A DNA stretch of 64,000 nt, from the NCBI RefSeq assembly GCF_001632285.1, contig NZ_LWAH01000001.1:63144-127143 (forward strand), given 5' to 3'. The notes under the pieces were generated by a model. The model made no database searches and was not told the origin of the DNA. It saw only the letters and a program-made list of their open reading frames with translations. This document shows, piece after piece, positions 8,142 through 17,238 of this stretch. Origin of the DNA: Moraxella catarrhalis. GTDB taxonomy: Bacteria; Pseudomonadota; Gammaproteobacteria; Pseudomonadales; Moraxellaceae. The position numbers and the translations under genes were made by a program. Within the stretch, counting starts at the first letter, position 1, and every line of letters begins with the position of its first letter.

Positions 8142-9386
8142 ATGACAAGCTATAAACAGACTGAATTGGGTTTAATTCCGAGTGATTGGGAAGTGGTGGA
8201 ATTACAAAATTTAACAACTTTTGGCGGTGGAACAACTCCTTCTCGACGTTTATTTGATAAATATTTTAAACAAGGTACTCGCTATTGGGTTAAAACTCTT
8301 GATTTAAATAATAGTTTAATAACGTATACAGATGAAAAAATCACAAATCTTGCTTTAAAAGAAACTAGTTTAAAAGAGTATCCAATAGGAACTGTTTTGG
8401 TTGCAATGTATGGGGGATTTAATCAAATTGGTCGTACTGGTTTATTAGCTATTCCCGCAAGTATTAATCAAGCTTTGGTTGCAATTTTACCATCTAGTAA
8501 TATAACACCTTATTATTTAATACAAAATTTAAATTTCAATATTGAATATTGGAAAAGTGTAGCAAGTAGCAGTAGAAAAGACCCCAATATTACAAGTAAT
8601 GATGTTAAAAAATATAAATTAAGTTTACCAAAATCCACCGCTGAACAAACCGCTATTGCCACTGCATTGAGTGATACCGATGCTTTGCTTGCCGAGCTGG
8701 AAAAATTGCTTGCCAAAAAACAAGCCATCAAAACCGCCACCATGCAACAGCTACTCACAGGCAAAACACGGCTGCCTGAATTTGTCCACCGTGCAGACGG
8801 CACACCCAAAGGCAGCCTAAAAACCGAATGGGGCGATATTCCTGAAGATTGGGAAGTGGTAGCGTTGGGTGAATATGTAAATATCTTTGATAATCAAAGA
8901 ATTCCAGTTTCTGCTTCAAATCGTATATTTGGTAATATCCCATATTATGGTGCAAATGGTATTCAAGATTATGTAAATGGCTTTACCCATGATGGCGAAT
9001 TTGTTTTAGTCGCTGAAGATGGAGCTAATGATTTAATCAATTATCCTGTTCAATATACAACAGGGAAAATATGGGTAAATAATCATGCTCATGTACTTCA
9101 GGGAAAGAAGAATATTTTATGCAATAAATTTTTAGCCTACTGTATTTCATCCATGAATATTAGCCATTATCTTGTTGGTGGTACTCGTGCAAAATTAAAT
9201 GGTAGCACTTTAAAACAAATAGAAATTCTTTGTCCGCAATATAAAGAACAAACCGCCATCGCCCAAATCCTAGGCGATATGGATAGCGAAATTAAAGCCT
9301 TACAAGCGCGGATTGAAAAATTACGCGAAATTAAGCAAGGTATGATGCAAAATTTATTAACAGGAAAAATCCGTTTGCCATGCTAA
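8142..9386 (+). CDS. hsdS: Type I restriction-modification specificity subunit HsdS
   Basis: Specificity subunit that recognises the bipartite target of the methylase and endonuclease. The 414-residue protein has two target recognition domains. Each is followed by a conserved helical spacer: TEQTAIATALSDTDALLAEL with LLTGKTRLPEF in the middle, and KEQTAIAQILGDMDSEI with LLTGKIRLPC at the end. Each recognition domain also opens with a similar motif (LIPSDWEVVEL and DIPEDWEVVAL). The recognition domains (about 8200-8630 and 8870-9230) are visibly more AT-rich than the spacers, as expected where domains are swapped by recombination. It is preceded by a good Shine-Dalgarno sequence (AAAGGGG). Target sequence unknown. 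Confidence 0.95.
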   Translation: MTSYKQTELGLIPSDWEVVELQNLTTFGGGTTPSRRLFDKYFKQGTRYWVKTLDLNNSLITYTDEKITNLALKETSLKEYPIGTVLVAMYGGFNQIGRTGLLAIPASINQALVAILPSSNITPYYLIQNLNFNIEYWKSVASSSRKDPNITSNDVKKYKLSLPKSTAEQTAIATALSDTDALLAELEKLLAKKQAIKTATMQQLLTGKTRLPEFVHRADGTPKGSLKTEWGDIPEDWEVVALGEYVNIFDNQRIPVSASNRIFGNIPYYGANGIQDYVNGFTHDGEFVLVAEDGANDLINYPVQYTTGKIWVNNHAHVLQGKKNILCNKFLAYCISSMNISHYLVGGTRAKLNGSTLKQIEILCPQYKEQTAIAQILGDMDSEIKALQARIEKLREIKQGMMQNLLTGKIRLPC

Positions 9387-9425
9387 AGCTTGCAAAATTT
9401 ACAAAATTATGTTAGCAAGGGGCGT

Positions 9426-9475
9426 TTTCTTGGTTTACAATAACACTAGATTTTTAAAATTTGTAAACCAAGAAA
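9426..9475. promoter_or_regulatory. 15-bp perfect inverted repeat, likely operator pair of the XRE regulator
   Basis: TTTCTTGGTTTACAA (9426-9440) is exactly mirrored by TTGTAAACCAAGAAA (9461-9475) across 20 bp. Each arm itself contains the small dyad TTG-N5-CAA, and the dyad centres are 31 bp apart, about three helical turns. It lies 17 bp before the XRE/ImmA start codon and spans the only place for that gene's promoter. No T-run follows, so a terminator is less likely. Operator function is inferred from position. Confidence 0.55.
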
Positions 9476-9492
9476 GTTAAAAAGGGGCGATT

Positions 9493-10572
9493 ATGATTGG
9501 CATTCGTCTAAAAATGGCACGAGAAGCTAAAAAGTTATCCATGCAGGGATTGGCGGATTTGGTCGGCTTAAGTGCCAATATGATTAAAAAATATGAGCAT
9601 AATACCAGCATGCCATCGTCTGATGTATTGCTACGCCTGATGGATGTGCTGGGCGTGGAAATGGATTTTTTATTCCGCCCTGTTCAGGTTGAATTGGGTG
9701 AGGTGGAATATCGCACCAAATCTAGCACACCCAAAAAACTGCTCAAGCAAATCACCGTTGATGTTACCAAACAAGCAGAACGCTGGCTAACACTCAAAGC
9801 GTTGTGGCTTGATTTTCCTGTCAAGCCCTATTGCTTGGAGGCGGATTTGCCGACAGTCCATTTGCTAGATGATATTGAGCAGTTTGCCGATGCGTTGCGT
9901 AAGCATTGGCAATTAGGCACAAATCCCATTCCAAAAATGATTGATTTATTGGAGGATTTGGGAATTATTGTTATCGTGAGCGATGTCAATACTGACAATA
10001 AATTTGATGGTTTGCAGGCAATGATTAACAACACCCCGATTATTGTCGTATCTTCATCATGGTCAGGCGACCGTCAGCGATTTACATTGGCGCATGAATT
10101 GGGGCATTTGGTATTGCCTGCTTATTTATCCCATGATTTACCTGATGACTGGGATATTGAAAAAGCGTGCAATCGCTTTGCAGGAGCATTTTTATTGCCA
10201 AAGTCTCGCATGATTCATGAATTTGGCGAAAAACGCCAAAAGATTTACGCAAAAGAGTTGGCATATTTAAAGCGTGAATATGGCTTGTCGATGCGTGCGA
10301 TTGCCTATCGTGCCAAAGATTTGGGCATTATTACCGCAACTTACCACAGGGGCATCAATATCATCTTTAATCAAAAAGGCTGGCATAAACAAGAGCCTGA
10401 AGTGTATGCAAGCGAAAATACACACACCTTTAAACAATTGGTCTATCGTGCGGTTGCCGAACAGATAATTAGCGAATCTAAAGGAGCGGAGCTATTGGGA
10501 ATGCCGATTTATCAGTTTATCCAAGAGCAAACTTTGAGCAATGGGGCAAATGATGCAACAGATGCTGATTAG
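9493..10572 (+). CDS. XRE-family regulator fused to an ImmA/IrrE metallopeptidase domain (antitoxin-like)
   Basis: Residues 1-60 form a helix-turn-helix (ADLVGLSANMIKKYEHN). The middle and end form an ImmA/IrrE-type (DUF955/COG2856) domain with the zinc motif H201-E-L-G-H205 (FTLAHELGHLVLP). Proteins of this layout are typically regulators of mobile elements, or antitoxins paired with a PIN-like toxin encoded just downstream. Here a PIN-domain frame overlaps the last 23 bp. A two-dyad inverted repeat right upstream suggests autoregulation. It may also set the timing of hsdR expression, since hsdR follows the pair. 359 residues; intact. Confidence 0.85.
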   Translation: MIGIRLKMAREAKKLSMQGLADLVGLSANMIKKYEHNTSMPSSDVLLRLMDVLGVEMDFLFRPVQVELGEVEYRTKSSTPKKLLKQITVDVTKQAERWLTLKALWLDFPVKPYCLEADLPTVHLLDDIEQFADALRKHWQLGTNPIPKMIDLLEDLGIIVIVSDVNTDNKFDGLQAMINNTPIIVVSSSWSGDRQRFTLAHELGHLVLPAYLSHDLPDDWDIEKACNRFAGAFLLPKSRMIHEFGEKRQKIYAKELAYLKREYGLSMRAIAYRAKDLGIITATYHRGINIIFNQKGWHKQEPEVYASENTHTFKQLVYRAVAEQIISESKGAELLGMPIYQFIQEQTLSNGANDATDAD

Positions 10573-11041
10573 CGATGCCAATATTTTTATTGATTTGGAT
10601 TGCTGTGGATTGACTGCATTGATGTTTAGCTTGCCTTATCGCTTTTGTACGCCTGATGTACTGTTTGAATGAGAATTGCGTAGGCAGCACGCCAATTTAT
10701 TGCAAATGGGATTGCAACAATTAAGCCTAACAGAGCAATCAATGATTTATGTTGTTCAACTATCTAGCCAATACCGCAAAACCAGTATGCACGATTTAAT
10801 GGCATTGTCGCTTGCTAAACAAGAAAGCTGCCCTTTATTAACAGGTGATAAAGCTTTGCGAGATGCTGCTCAAAAAGAAGCAGTACTCATCAAGGGCACA
10901 GTATGGGTATTAGAGCAGTTGGTTGTTCATCAAAAGATAGATAAAAATCAAGCGATAATGGCATTAGATACCATGAAATCTAAAGGTCACAGATTGCCCT
11001 TTGACCACGCCAAGCAAATTATTTTGAATATCTGTATTTAA
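10550..11041 (+). pseudogene. PIN-domain toxin gene interrupted by an in-frame TGA
   Basis: Starting at the ATG at 10550 (or 10553), the frame encodes a PIN-like ribonuclease fold (LISDANIFIDL). After 40 codons it meets TGA (10670-10672), and it then continues in the same frame to 11041 with recognisable PIN sequence (SMHDLMALSLA, LLTGDKALRDAA). The acidic residues expected at a PIN active site survive on both sides. Without the stop the protein would have 163 residues. The overlap with the upstream XRE/ImmA gene is typical of this toxin-antitoxin class. A TTG restart at 10676 would give a protein without the first catalytic Asp. Either the toxin was recently inactivated or the base is a sequence error. 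Confidence 0.8.
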
Positions 11042-11067
11042 AAAGTTAAAAATCATAGGAAATCGCC

Positions 11068-14000
11068 ATGTCCACGACTATCCCCATCGGTCAAGTTGAA
11101 CAAAAAACCCAAAACCGTGTGATCCAATTCTTTCAAAATACGCTGAACTATCGCTATTTGGGCGATTTGAGCGGGCAAGATAATAAAAATATCCGTGAAG
11201 ATGATTTAACAACATGGTTGGTAAAGCGTGGTGTGTCTGATGACTTGATAAAAGGCGCAATCATGTTATTGCAAAAAGAAAATTATGTGGGCGGTGGTCG
11301 CCGTTTGTATGACGCCAACCAAGCCATTTATCGCTTGCTACGCTATGGCGTAAAAGTCAAAACGGGCGTGGGCGAACAAACGCAAACGGTGTGGCTGATT
11401 GATTGGAATAATCCGCATAACAATGATTTTGCCATTGGCAAAGAAGTCAGCATAAAAGGCGTGGCATACAACAAACGCCCCGATTTGGTGCTGTATGTCA
11501 ATGGCATCGCGTTGGCGGTGATTGAATTGAAGCGCTCTTCGGTGTCGGTATCCGAAGGCATTCGCCAAAACCTGTCCAGCCAACACAAAGATTTTGCCGA
11601 AGCCTTTTTCACCACCGTGCAATTGGTTATGGCAGGCAACGACACGCAAGGCATACGTTATGGCGTGATTGAAACGGGCGAAAAATATTATTTGCAATGG
11701 AAAGAAGATGGTAAAATTCAAGGCGATTTGGATACCGATTTGCAATCGTTATGCGAAAAATCACGCTTTTTAGCATTGATACACGATTTTATGGTATTTG
11801 ATGCAGGGATAAAAAAAACCTGTCGCCCGAATCAATATTTCGGTATTCAGGCTGCCCAAGCCAAAATTGCCAACAACGAAGGCGGTATTATTTGGCACAC
11901 CCAAGGCAGCGGCAAAAGTTTAACAATGGTGTGGCTGGCACAATGGATTTTGGAACAAGGTGGCGGCAGTCGTGTGTTGATTATTACCGACCGCACAGAA
12001 TTAGATGAGCAAATCGAAAAGGTATTTAGTAATACCAACCACACGATTTATCGCACAACCAGTGGAAAAAATTTGTTAGATGTCCTTGGTGAATATCAAC
12101 CGTCTTTGATTTGTTCTTTGGTGCATAAATTTGGACGCAAAGGTGCGGAAGATGAACAAGACAACAGCGAATTAAACGACTATTTGCGTGAAATTAAAGC
12201 ACGTGCTAGCGATTTTGCACCCAAAGGCAAGCTGTTTGTGTTTGTGGACGAATGCCACCGCACGCAATCGGGCAAATTACACGAAGCGATGAAAATGCTG
12301 TTGCCTGAAGCGGTGTTTATCGGCTTTACAGGTACGCCATTACTCAAATCCGACAAGAAAAAATCGGTGGATGTCTTTGGCGGTTATATCCATACCTATA
12401 AATTTGACGAAGCAGTCAAAGATGGCGTGGTGCTGGATTTATTATATGAAGCACGAGACATCGAACAATCGTTATCATCGCGCAAACGAATTGATGACTG
12501 GTTTGAAAATAAAACCCGTGGTTTAACCGATATTGCCAAAACGCAGTTAAAACAGCGTTGGGGAACGATGCAAAAATTGATGTCGTCCAAAAATCGTTTG
12601 GAAAAAATTGTGGACGATATTTTGCTGGATATGGATAGCAAACCGCGTATGTCTGATGGTCGTGGCAATGCGATTTTGGTGTGTTCCAGCGTGTATCAGG
12701 CTTGCCAAACCTATGAATTATTTAGCGAAACATCACTCAAAGATAAGGTAGCGATTGTTACCAGCTTTAAGCCCAACGCCAACGCGATTAAAGGTGAATT
12801 ATCGGGCAACGGACAAAGTGAAGAAGAGTATAAATATAAAATTTACCGCAAAATGATTGCCGACTATTTCAGGCTGCCTGAAAACCAAATTGGCGACAAA
12901 GAAACCGAACAATTTGAAATAGACGTCAAAAAACGCTTTATTGAGCAACCCGCCCAAATGAAATTGTTGATTGTGGTGGATAAATTATTGACAGGATTTG
13001 ACGCTCCGTCAGCGACTTATCTCTACATTGACAAGCCAATGGCAGACCACAATCTGTTCCAAGCCATTTGTCGTGTAAACCGCTTGGATGGCGACAGTAA
13101 AATGTATGGCTATATTGTGGATTACCGTGATTTATTTAAATCGCTGGAAAAAGCCTTTACTGATTTCACCCAAGAAGCCTTTGGCGAATATGAAGCCGAA
13201 GATGTCAAAGGGTTATTGCAAGACCGTTTGGCGATTGCTAAAGCCGACTTGGAAACCGCTTGGGAAGCAGTGCAAATGATTGTGGAGAATGTGCTTGCCC
13301 CCAAAGATTTGTCTGCCTATAAAGCCTATTTTTGCGGACAAGATACGCACAGCAACCTAGCCACAGAATTTCAAACACGCCGTTTGGCATTTTATCAGGT
13401 AGTGGTCAAGCTCATTCGTGCCTATTCAGCGATTGCCAATGAATTGGTTTTGGCAGGCTACAGCGAACAGGAAGCGGTAGCATGGCATGAACGGGTAGAA
13501 AAATTCACTCAACTGCGTGATGACATCAAAATAGCAAGTGGCGATTATGTGGATTTGAAAGCCGTTGATGCCGATATGCGTTATTTAATCAATCAATATG
13601 TGCGTGCGGAAGACAGCGAAAAAATTGCCGATTTTGAAAACAAAGGTTTGTTGCAATTATTGGTTGAAAAACAAGAAAATATTCAAGACAATTTGCCGAC
13701 CAATATCGCATCAGACCCCAACGGCATGGCGGAAGCCATTGAAAACAATGTTCGCCGTAAAATTGTCGATGAAAACCCGATTAACCCGAAATATTACGAA
13801 CAAATGTCTGTGCTGTTAGATGAATTGATTGAGCAACGCCGAAAAGGAGTGCTGAATTATCAAGACTATTTACGCAAAATCGCCCAGCTTACCAAGCAAG
13901 TGATTTGTCCACCACAATCGGATTACTCAAAAACCATTAACACCGCTGGCAAACAAGCGATTTTTGATAATTTTTGTCAAGATGAAAATTGGGTCAATCG

Positions 14001-14163
14001 CTTGCATGATGCCATTCAAGACCACAAGCAAGACGGTTATTTAAATAATAAAATGAAGCAGAAACATCTTAAAAATCAGCTTAATCCGCTTTTTGACGAG
14101 CAAGGGTTAAATGCCGATGATGTGTTGGCTTTAATAATGAAGCAGACGGAATATCAAGCATGA
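11068..14163 (+). CDS. hsdR: Type I restriction endonuclease subunit HsdR
   Basis: Motor and nuclease subunit that translocates and cuts unmodified DNA. It has 1031 residues, close to the size I remember for the EcoR124I-type HsdR. The N-terminal nuclease core shows D139 and E153-L-K155 (PDLVLYVNG...VIELKRSS). The helicase has Walker A (HTQGSGKS, about 277-284), the DECH box at 394-397, FTGTPL, and a C-terminal motif with QAICRVNRLDG. A Shine-Dalgarno AGGA precedes the ATG. The stop overlaps the next gene by ATGA. An exact AGGCTGCCTGAA at 12871-12882 equals one Neisseriaceae DNA uptake dialect, as I remember it, which hints at foreign origin. Confidence 0.96.
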   Translation: MSTTIPIGQVEQKTQNRVIQFFQNTLNYRYLGDLSGQDNKNIREDDLTTWLVKRGVSDDLIKGAIMLLQKENYVGGGRRLYDANQAIYRLLRYGVKVKTGVGEQTQTVWLIDWNNPHNNDFAIGKEVSIKGVAYNKRPDLVLYVNGIALAVIELKRSSVSVSEGIRQNLSSQHKDFAEAFFTTVQLVMAGNDTQGIRYGVIETGEKYYLQWKEDGKIQGDLDTDLQSLCEKSRFLALIHDFMVFDAGIKKTCRPNQYFGIQAAQAKIANNEGGIIWHTQGSGKSLTMVWLAQWILEQGGGSRVLIITDRTELDEQIEKVFSNTNHTIYRTTSGKNLLDVLGEYQPSLICSLVHKFGRKGAEDEQDNSELNDYLREIKARASDFAPKGKLFVFVDECHRTQSGKLHEAMKMLLPEAVFIGFTGTPLLKSDKKKSVDVFGGYIHTYKFDEAVKDGVVLDLLYEARDIEQSLSSRKRIDDWFENKTRGLTDIAKTQLKQRWGTMQKLMSSKNRLEKIVDDILLDMDSKPRMSDGRGNAILVCSSVYQACQTYELFSETSLKDKVAIVTSFKPNANAIKGELSGNGQSEEEYKYKIYRKMIADYFRLPENQIGDKETEQFEIDVKKRFIEQPAQMKLLIVVDKLLTGFDAPSATYLYIDKPMADHNLFQAICRVNRLDGDSKMYGYIVDYRDLFKSLEKAFTDFTQEAFGEYEAEDVKGLLQDRLAIAKADLETAWEAVQMIVENVLAPKDLSAYKAYFCGQDTHSNLATEFQTRRLAFYQVVVKLIRAYSAIANELVLAGYSEQEAVAWHERVEKFTQLRDDIKIASGDYVDLKAVDADMRYLINQYVRAEDSEKIADFENKGLLQLLVEKQENIQDNLPTNIASDPNGMAEAIENNVRRKIVDENPINPKYYEQMSVLLDELIEQRRKGVLNYQDYLRKIAQLTKQVICPPQSDYSKTINTAGKQAIFDNFCQDENWVNRLHDAIQDHKQDGYLNNKMKQKHLKNQLNPLFDEQGLNADDVLALIMKQTEYQA

Positions 14164-14858
14164 GTAATATGCAAATTGGCAATTTAAGCATTGATTTACA
14201 GCGAAAAGCAATTAAAAATCTGCACATTGCTGTTTTGCCACCTGTGGGCAATGTGCGGGTATCTGCACCGTTACGCATGAGTGATGATGCAATACGTTTA
14301 GCCGTTGCCAGCCGTTTGATTTGGATAAAAAAACAGCAAGCCAAGTTTGCAAACCAGGCGAGACAATCTGAACGCGAAATGCTGGCAGGCGAAAGCCATT
14401 TTTTGTGGGGCAAGCGTTATCGTTTAGAAGTGTTGCACACGACTGGTAGGCATCGCATTGAACTTTCACATCAGAAAATCAATTTGTGGGTACGCGAACA
14501 GACCAGCCATGCCAATAAAATTGCGGTATTAGAGCAATATTACCGCGATGAACTCAAACGTGAAATTGAGAAATTACTGGCGATTTGGCAACCCAAAATG
14601 GGAGTGCAAGCCAGCCGTTTTGGTGTGAAGAAAATGAAAACCTTATGGGGTAGTTGCAATACGGTTTCAGGTAGCATTTGGCTCAATTTAGAGTTGGCTA
14701 AAAAGCCACGAGAATGTTTGGAATATGTGGTAGTGCATGAATTGGTTCATTTATTGGAACGTCATCACAATGCGCGATTTATGGCATATATGGATGAATT
14801 TTTACCCAATTGGCGACAACGTAAGACATTATTGAATGAATTGGCGTTGGGAGTGTGA
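14160..14858 (+). CDS. YgjP-like (DUF45/WLM-type) metallopeptidase linked to type I restriction loci
   Basis: The 232-residue protein has the zinc motif H193-E-L-V-H197 followed by HH at 202-203 (HELVHLLERHHN), and WGSCNTVSGSIWLNLEL upstream of it, both typical of the YgjP/SprT-like family. Members are often encoded next to hsdR, but their role in restriction is not established. The gene overlaps hsdR by 4 bp and ends 40 bp before the chosen csy1 start, so it joins the restriction cassette to the CRISPR effector genes. Confidence 0.85.
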   Translation: MSNMQIGNLSIDLQRKAIKNLHIAVLPPVGNVRVSAPLRMSDDAIRLAVASRLIWIKKQQAKFANQARQSEREMLAGESHFLWGKRYRLEVLHTTGRHRIELSHQKINLWVREQTSHANKIAVLEQYYRDELKREIEKLLAIWQPKMGVQASRFGVKKMKTLWGSCNTVSGSIWLNLELAKKPRECLEYVVVHELVHLLERHHNARFMAYMDEFLPNWRQRKTLLNELALGV

Positions 14859-14898
14859 TTAAATCATGAAATCTTTAATTAAGGAAGGGTATTATAAG

Positions 14899-16272
14899 AT
14901 GACTACGATAAACGACCTTGCTCTCACGGCAATCAGCAGATTTTTAGAGCAACAGATTGATTCTAAGTCAGAAAAGCTACAAAAACAGCTGATGAAAGCC
15001 CAAGAAGATGGCAATCATGCTGTGATAACAGAATGCCAGACACAAATTGACGAAATCAAAAAAAAGTTTGAACGTGTACATTGGTTGGATTTGGCTGTGA
15101 ATAGCATGGCAAAACAGCTTAAATTTGGAACGCACATTTCCAAAGGCATTCATCCTGATGCCAAAGGTGATAATGTCAATTTTATCCCAAAACAACAACG
15201 ACTTAATACCTTGGTTGGTACACATAGTCTTGCCAATCCTGCATTAGATGCGAATGGCAACGCAGCAGCTCTGCCGCTGGCATCATTTTTTGATTTTGAT
15301 GTGGGGCAAGGCGTAAAAGTGCGTGATTTGATTTTAGCCGATAATGAGCAATTTATTGCATCTTTGTCTGATGATAAAGAGATGGCAGGTCATTATCATG
15401 TATGCTTTAAACACGTTTTACAAAGCACAATGGAAAATCCAGCGACCCATGAACGCAATAAACAAATGCTTTGGGTAACTAATGATAATACAGTTAATCA
15501 TTTAGATGAACTGCAATACATCAATATCATTCCATTATATCCATCAGCATTGACTTATGCGGTCTATTTAAAAATTAACGAATTAAGATATTCTGATGAT
15601 AATAAAAAAGCCTTAGAGAACCGCTTTAAATCCAATGCACTGCATACATCTTATGTCAGTATGCCAAATTTGGCAATCGTACAATTGGGCGGCTCAAAAC
15701 CGCAAAATATCAGCCAGCTCACAAGCCGACAAGGCGGGCGTAACTATTTATTGCCCTCATTGCCGCCCAAAATAAGCCAAGACCGTGAATTTTCTTTATC
15801 TAAATTTTGTGAAAACTTTTTTGATGGTAAAACTTTAAAATACCATATTCAAGATGATTTTAATTATGTGGTTCAAGTCGTTAAAGATACCAGAAATACA
15901 ATCGATGTGCGAGATAAACGCAAAGATGCCATAGACCGCTTATTGCATACGATTTTTGGCATTGCCCATGTATTACAAAATAAACCAGCAGGCTGGTCAA
16001 AGACTTATGCACTGCCACTTGCCCAAAAAATATGGCTAGATCCTTATCGTGCTGATTTAGACGGTGAGGCCAAGTTTGCTGACGAAAAAACCAAGCAGGA
16101 ATGGCAAAAAATCATTTTACAAGATTTTGCGTCTTGGTTTAATCAGCAGTTGCGTAGCACGGTCAAAGAGCTAAAATTTGATTTTGCAGATGCAGAATAT
16201 AATGAGTGGCAACGAGAAATTGAAGAGATGCAAAAATTTTATGAACGCTTAGGCAAGGGGGTGTTTTTATGA
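14899..16272 (+). CDS. csy1: Type I-F Csy complex large subunit Csy1 (Cas8f)
   Basis: Subunit that, with Csy2, forms the tail of the I-F interference complex, holds the crRNA 5' handle and recognises the CC PAM. The frame is open from 14866, but the ATG at 14899 is chosen because a strong AAGGAAGGG lies 9 bp upstream; this gives 457 residues. Identification rests on I-F gene order and overall likeness (FWVxWLDLA-like N-terminal helices, DPYR, ASWFNQQLRS). It overlaps csy2 by 4 bp. No promoter of its own is apparent, as only 40 bp separate it from the metallopeptidase gene. Confidence 0.93.
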   Translation: MTTINDLALTAISRFLEQQIDSKSEKLQKQLMKAQEDGNHAVITECQTQIDEIKKKFERVHWLDLAVNSMAKQLKFGTHISKGIHPDAKGDNVNFIPKQQRLNTLVGTHSLANPALDANGNAAALPLASFFDFDVGQGVKVRDLILADNEQFIASLSDDKEMAGHYHVCFKHVLQSTMENPATHERNKQMLWVTNDNTVNHLDELQYINIIPLYPSALTYAVYLKINELRYSDDNKKALENRFKSNALHTSYVSMPNLAIVQLGGSKPQNISQLTSRQGGRNYLLPSLPPKISQDREFSLSKFCENFFDGKTLKYHIQDDFNYVVQVVKDTRNTIDVRDKRKDAIDRLLHTIFGIAHVLQNKPAGWSKTYALPLAQKIWLDPYRADLDGEAKFADEKTKQEWQKIILQDFASWFNQQLRSTVKELKFDFADAEYNEWQREIEEMQKFYERLGKGVFL

Positions 16273-17204
16273 ACGATAAAGTTAGGGTAGGGTGTGTATA
16301 TTTTCACAAAATGGTGATTTATGATGCCAGTACAATTTCTAGCCCTTTGACCTATGGTTTGCCTGCACTAACAGGATTTACAGGCGCATTTCATGCCTTA
16401 TCACGCACCTTAATGGCAGATGAGCGATTTGCTGATTTGGCATTAGGTGGTGTGCTACTGGCTTGTTATGAATGCACGCCCAAAACTTATCGAGCGGGCA
16501 GATATCATGACCATACTTTTAATCAAACTCGTAATCCACTCAAAAAAGATGGTAAGACAGCCCCAATTGTGGAGGAAGGTAAGTGTAATTTGGTGATGAG
16601 TTTTGCTGTGGAGGTATTAGCGTCTGATTTGCTTTCAGAAAAACGCAGTCAAGAGCTGACCCAATTTTTATCACAAGCCATTTTTAGGCAGCGTATTGCT
16701 GGCGGTAGTGTGATGAATATTGCCAAAACCCATCCTGTGCGGTATTTTGGTTTTGAAAGTATGCATCAGATAGTACCACTTTTAATGCCTGCATTTGTTT
16801 TGATGGATGCCAGTTCTGAATTTAGCGAATTGATTGATAAAGCCCAAAGTACCGATCCAAAAGCCACACCGCTTGATGTACTGCTTGATGTGTGTACACT
16901 ACACCATCTGCCAAAGCTGGATTTAGATGGTAATACCAAATGGCACACCAAATCCATCAAAACAGGACATGGCTGGATTGTACCTATGCCAATGGGCTAT
17001 CAGGCAATTAGCGAACAATTTGAGGCCGGTAAAATGGACAATGTGCGTAATCCTGAGTATCCAAGCCAGTATGTAGAAGTGGTTTACGGTTTGGGCAAAT
17101 GGGTGTATCCACATCATCTAAAGGACAATATTGAAACAGCCTTTTGGCGACAACACTATGATGAAACAGGTTTGTATTTGCTGACACAAAACGAGTTATC
17201 ATAA
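16269..17204 (+). CDS. csy2: Type I-F Csy2 (Cas5f)
   Basis: Small tail subunit (311 residues) that pairs with Csy1 to cap the crRNA 5' end. The N-terminal segment SPLTYGLPALTGFTGAFHAL, with its glycine-rich turn, matches the RAMP-like Cas5f/Csy2 family. RYFGFESMHQIVPLLMPAFV lies in the middle. Its start codon overlaps the csy1 stop (ATGA), so translation is coupled. csy3 follows after 34 bp. Confidence 0.94.
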   Translation: MNDKVRVGCVYFHKMVIYDASTISSPLTYGLPALTGFTGAFHALSRTLMADERFADLALGGVLLACYECTPKTYRAGRYHDHTFNQTRNPLKKDGKTAPIVEEGKCNLVMSFAVEVLASDLLSEKRSQELTQFLSQAIFRQRIAGGSVMNIAKTHPVRYFGFESMHQIVPLLMPAFVLMDASSEFSELIDKAQSTDPKATPLDVLLDVCTLHHLPKLDLDGNTKWHTKSIKTGHGWIVPMPMGYQAISEQFEAGKMDNVRNPEYPSQYVEVVYGLGKWVYPHHLKDNIETAFWRQHYDETGLYLLTQNELS

Positions 17205-17238
17205 TTTTAATCTTAATACAATGAAATGGAGTGATCTG

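Noticed and set aside
5605-14899. Search for direct repeats or a transposase at the ends of the restriction cassette
   Set aside because: No matching end repeats, integrase or transposase was seen, so a mobile element cannot be claimed; homologous recombination or transformation is possible.
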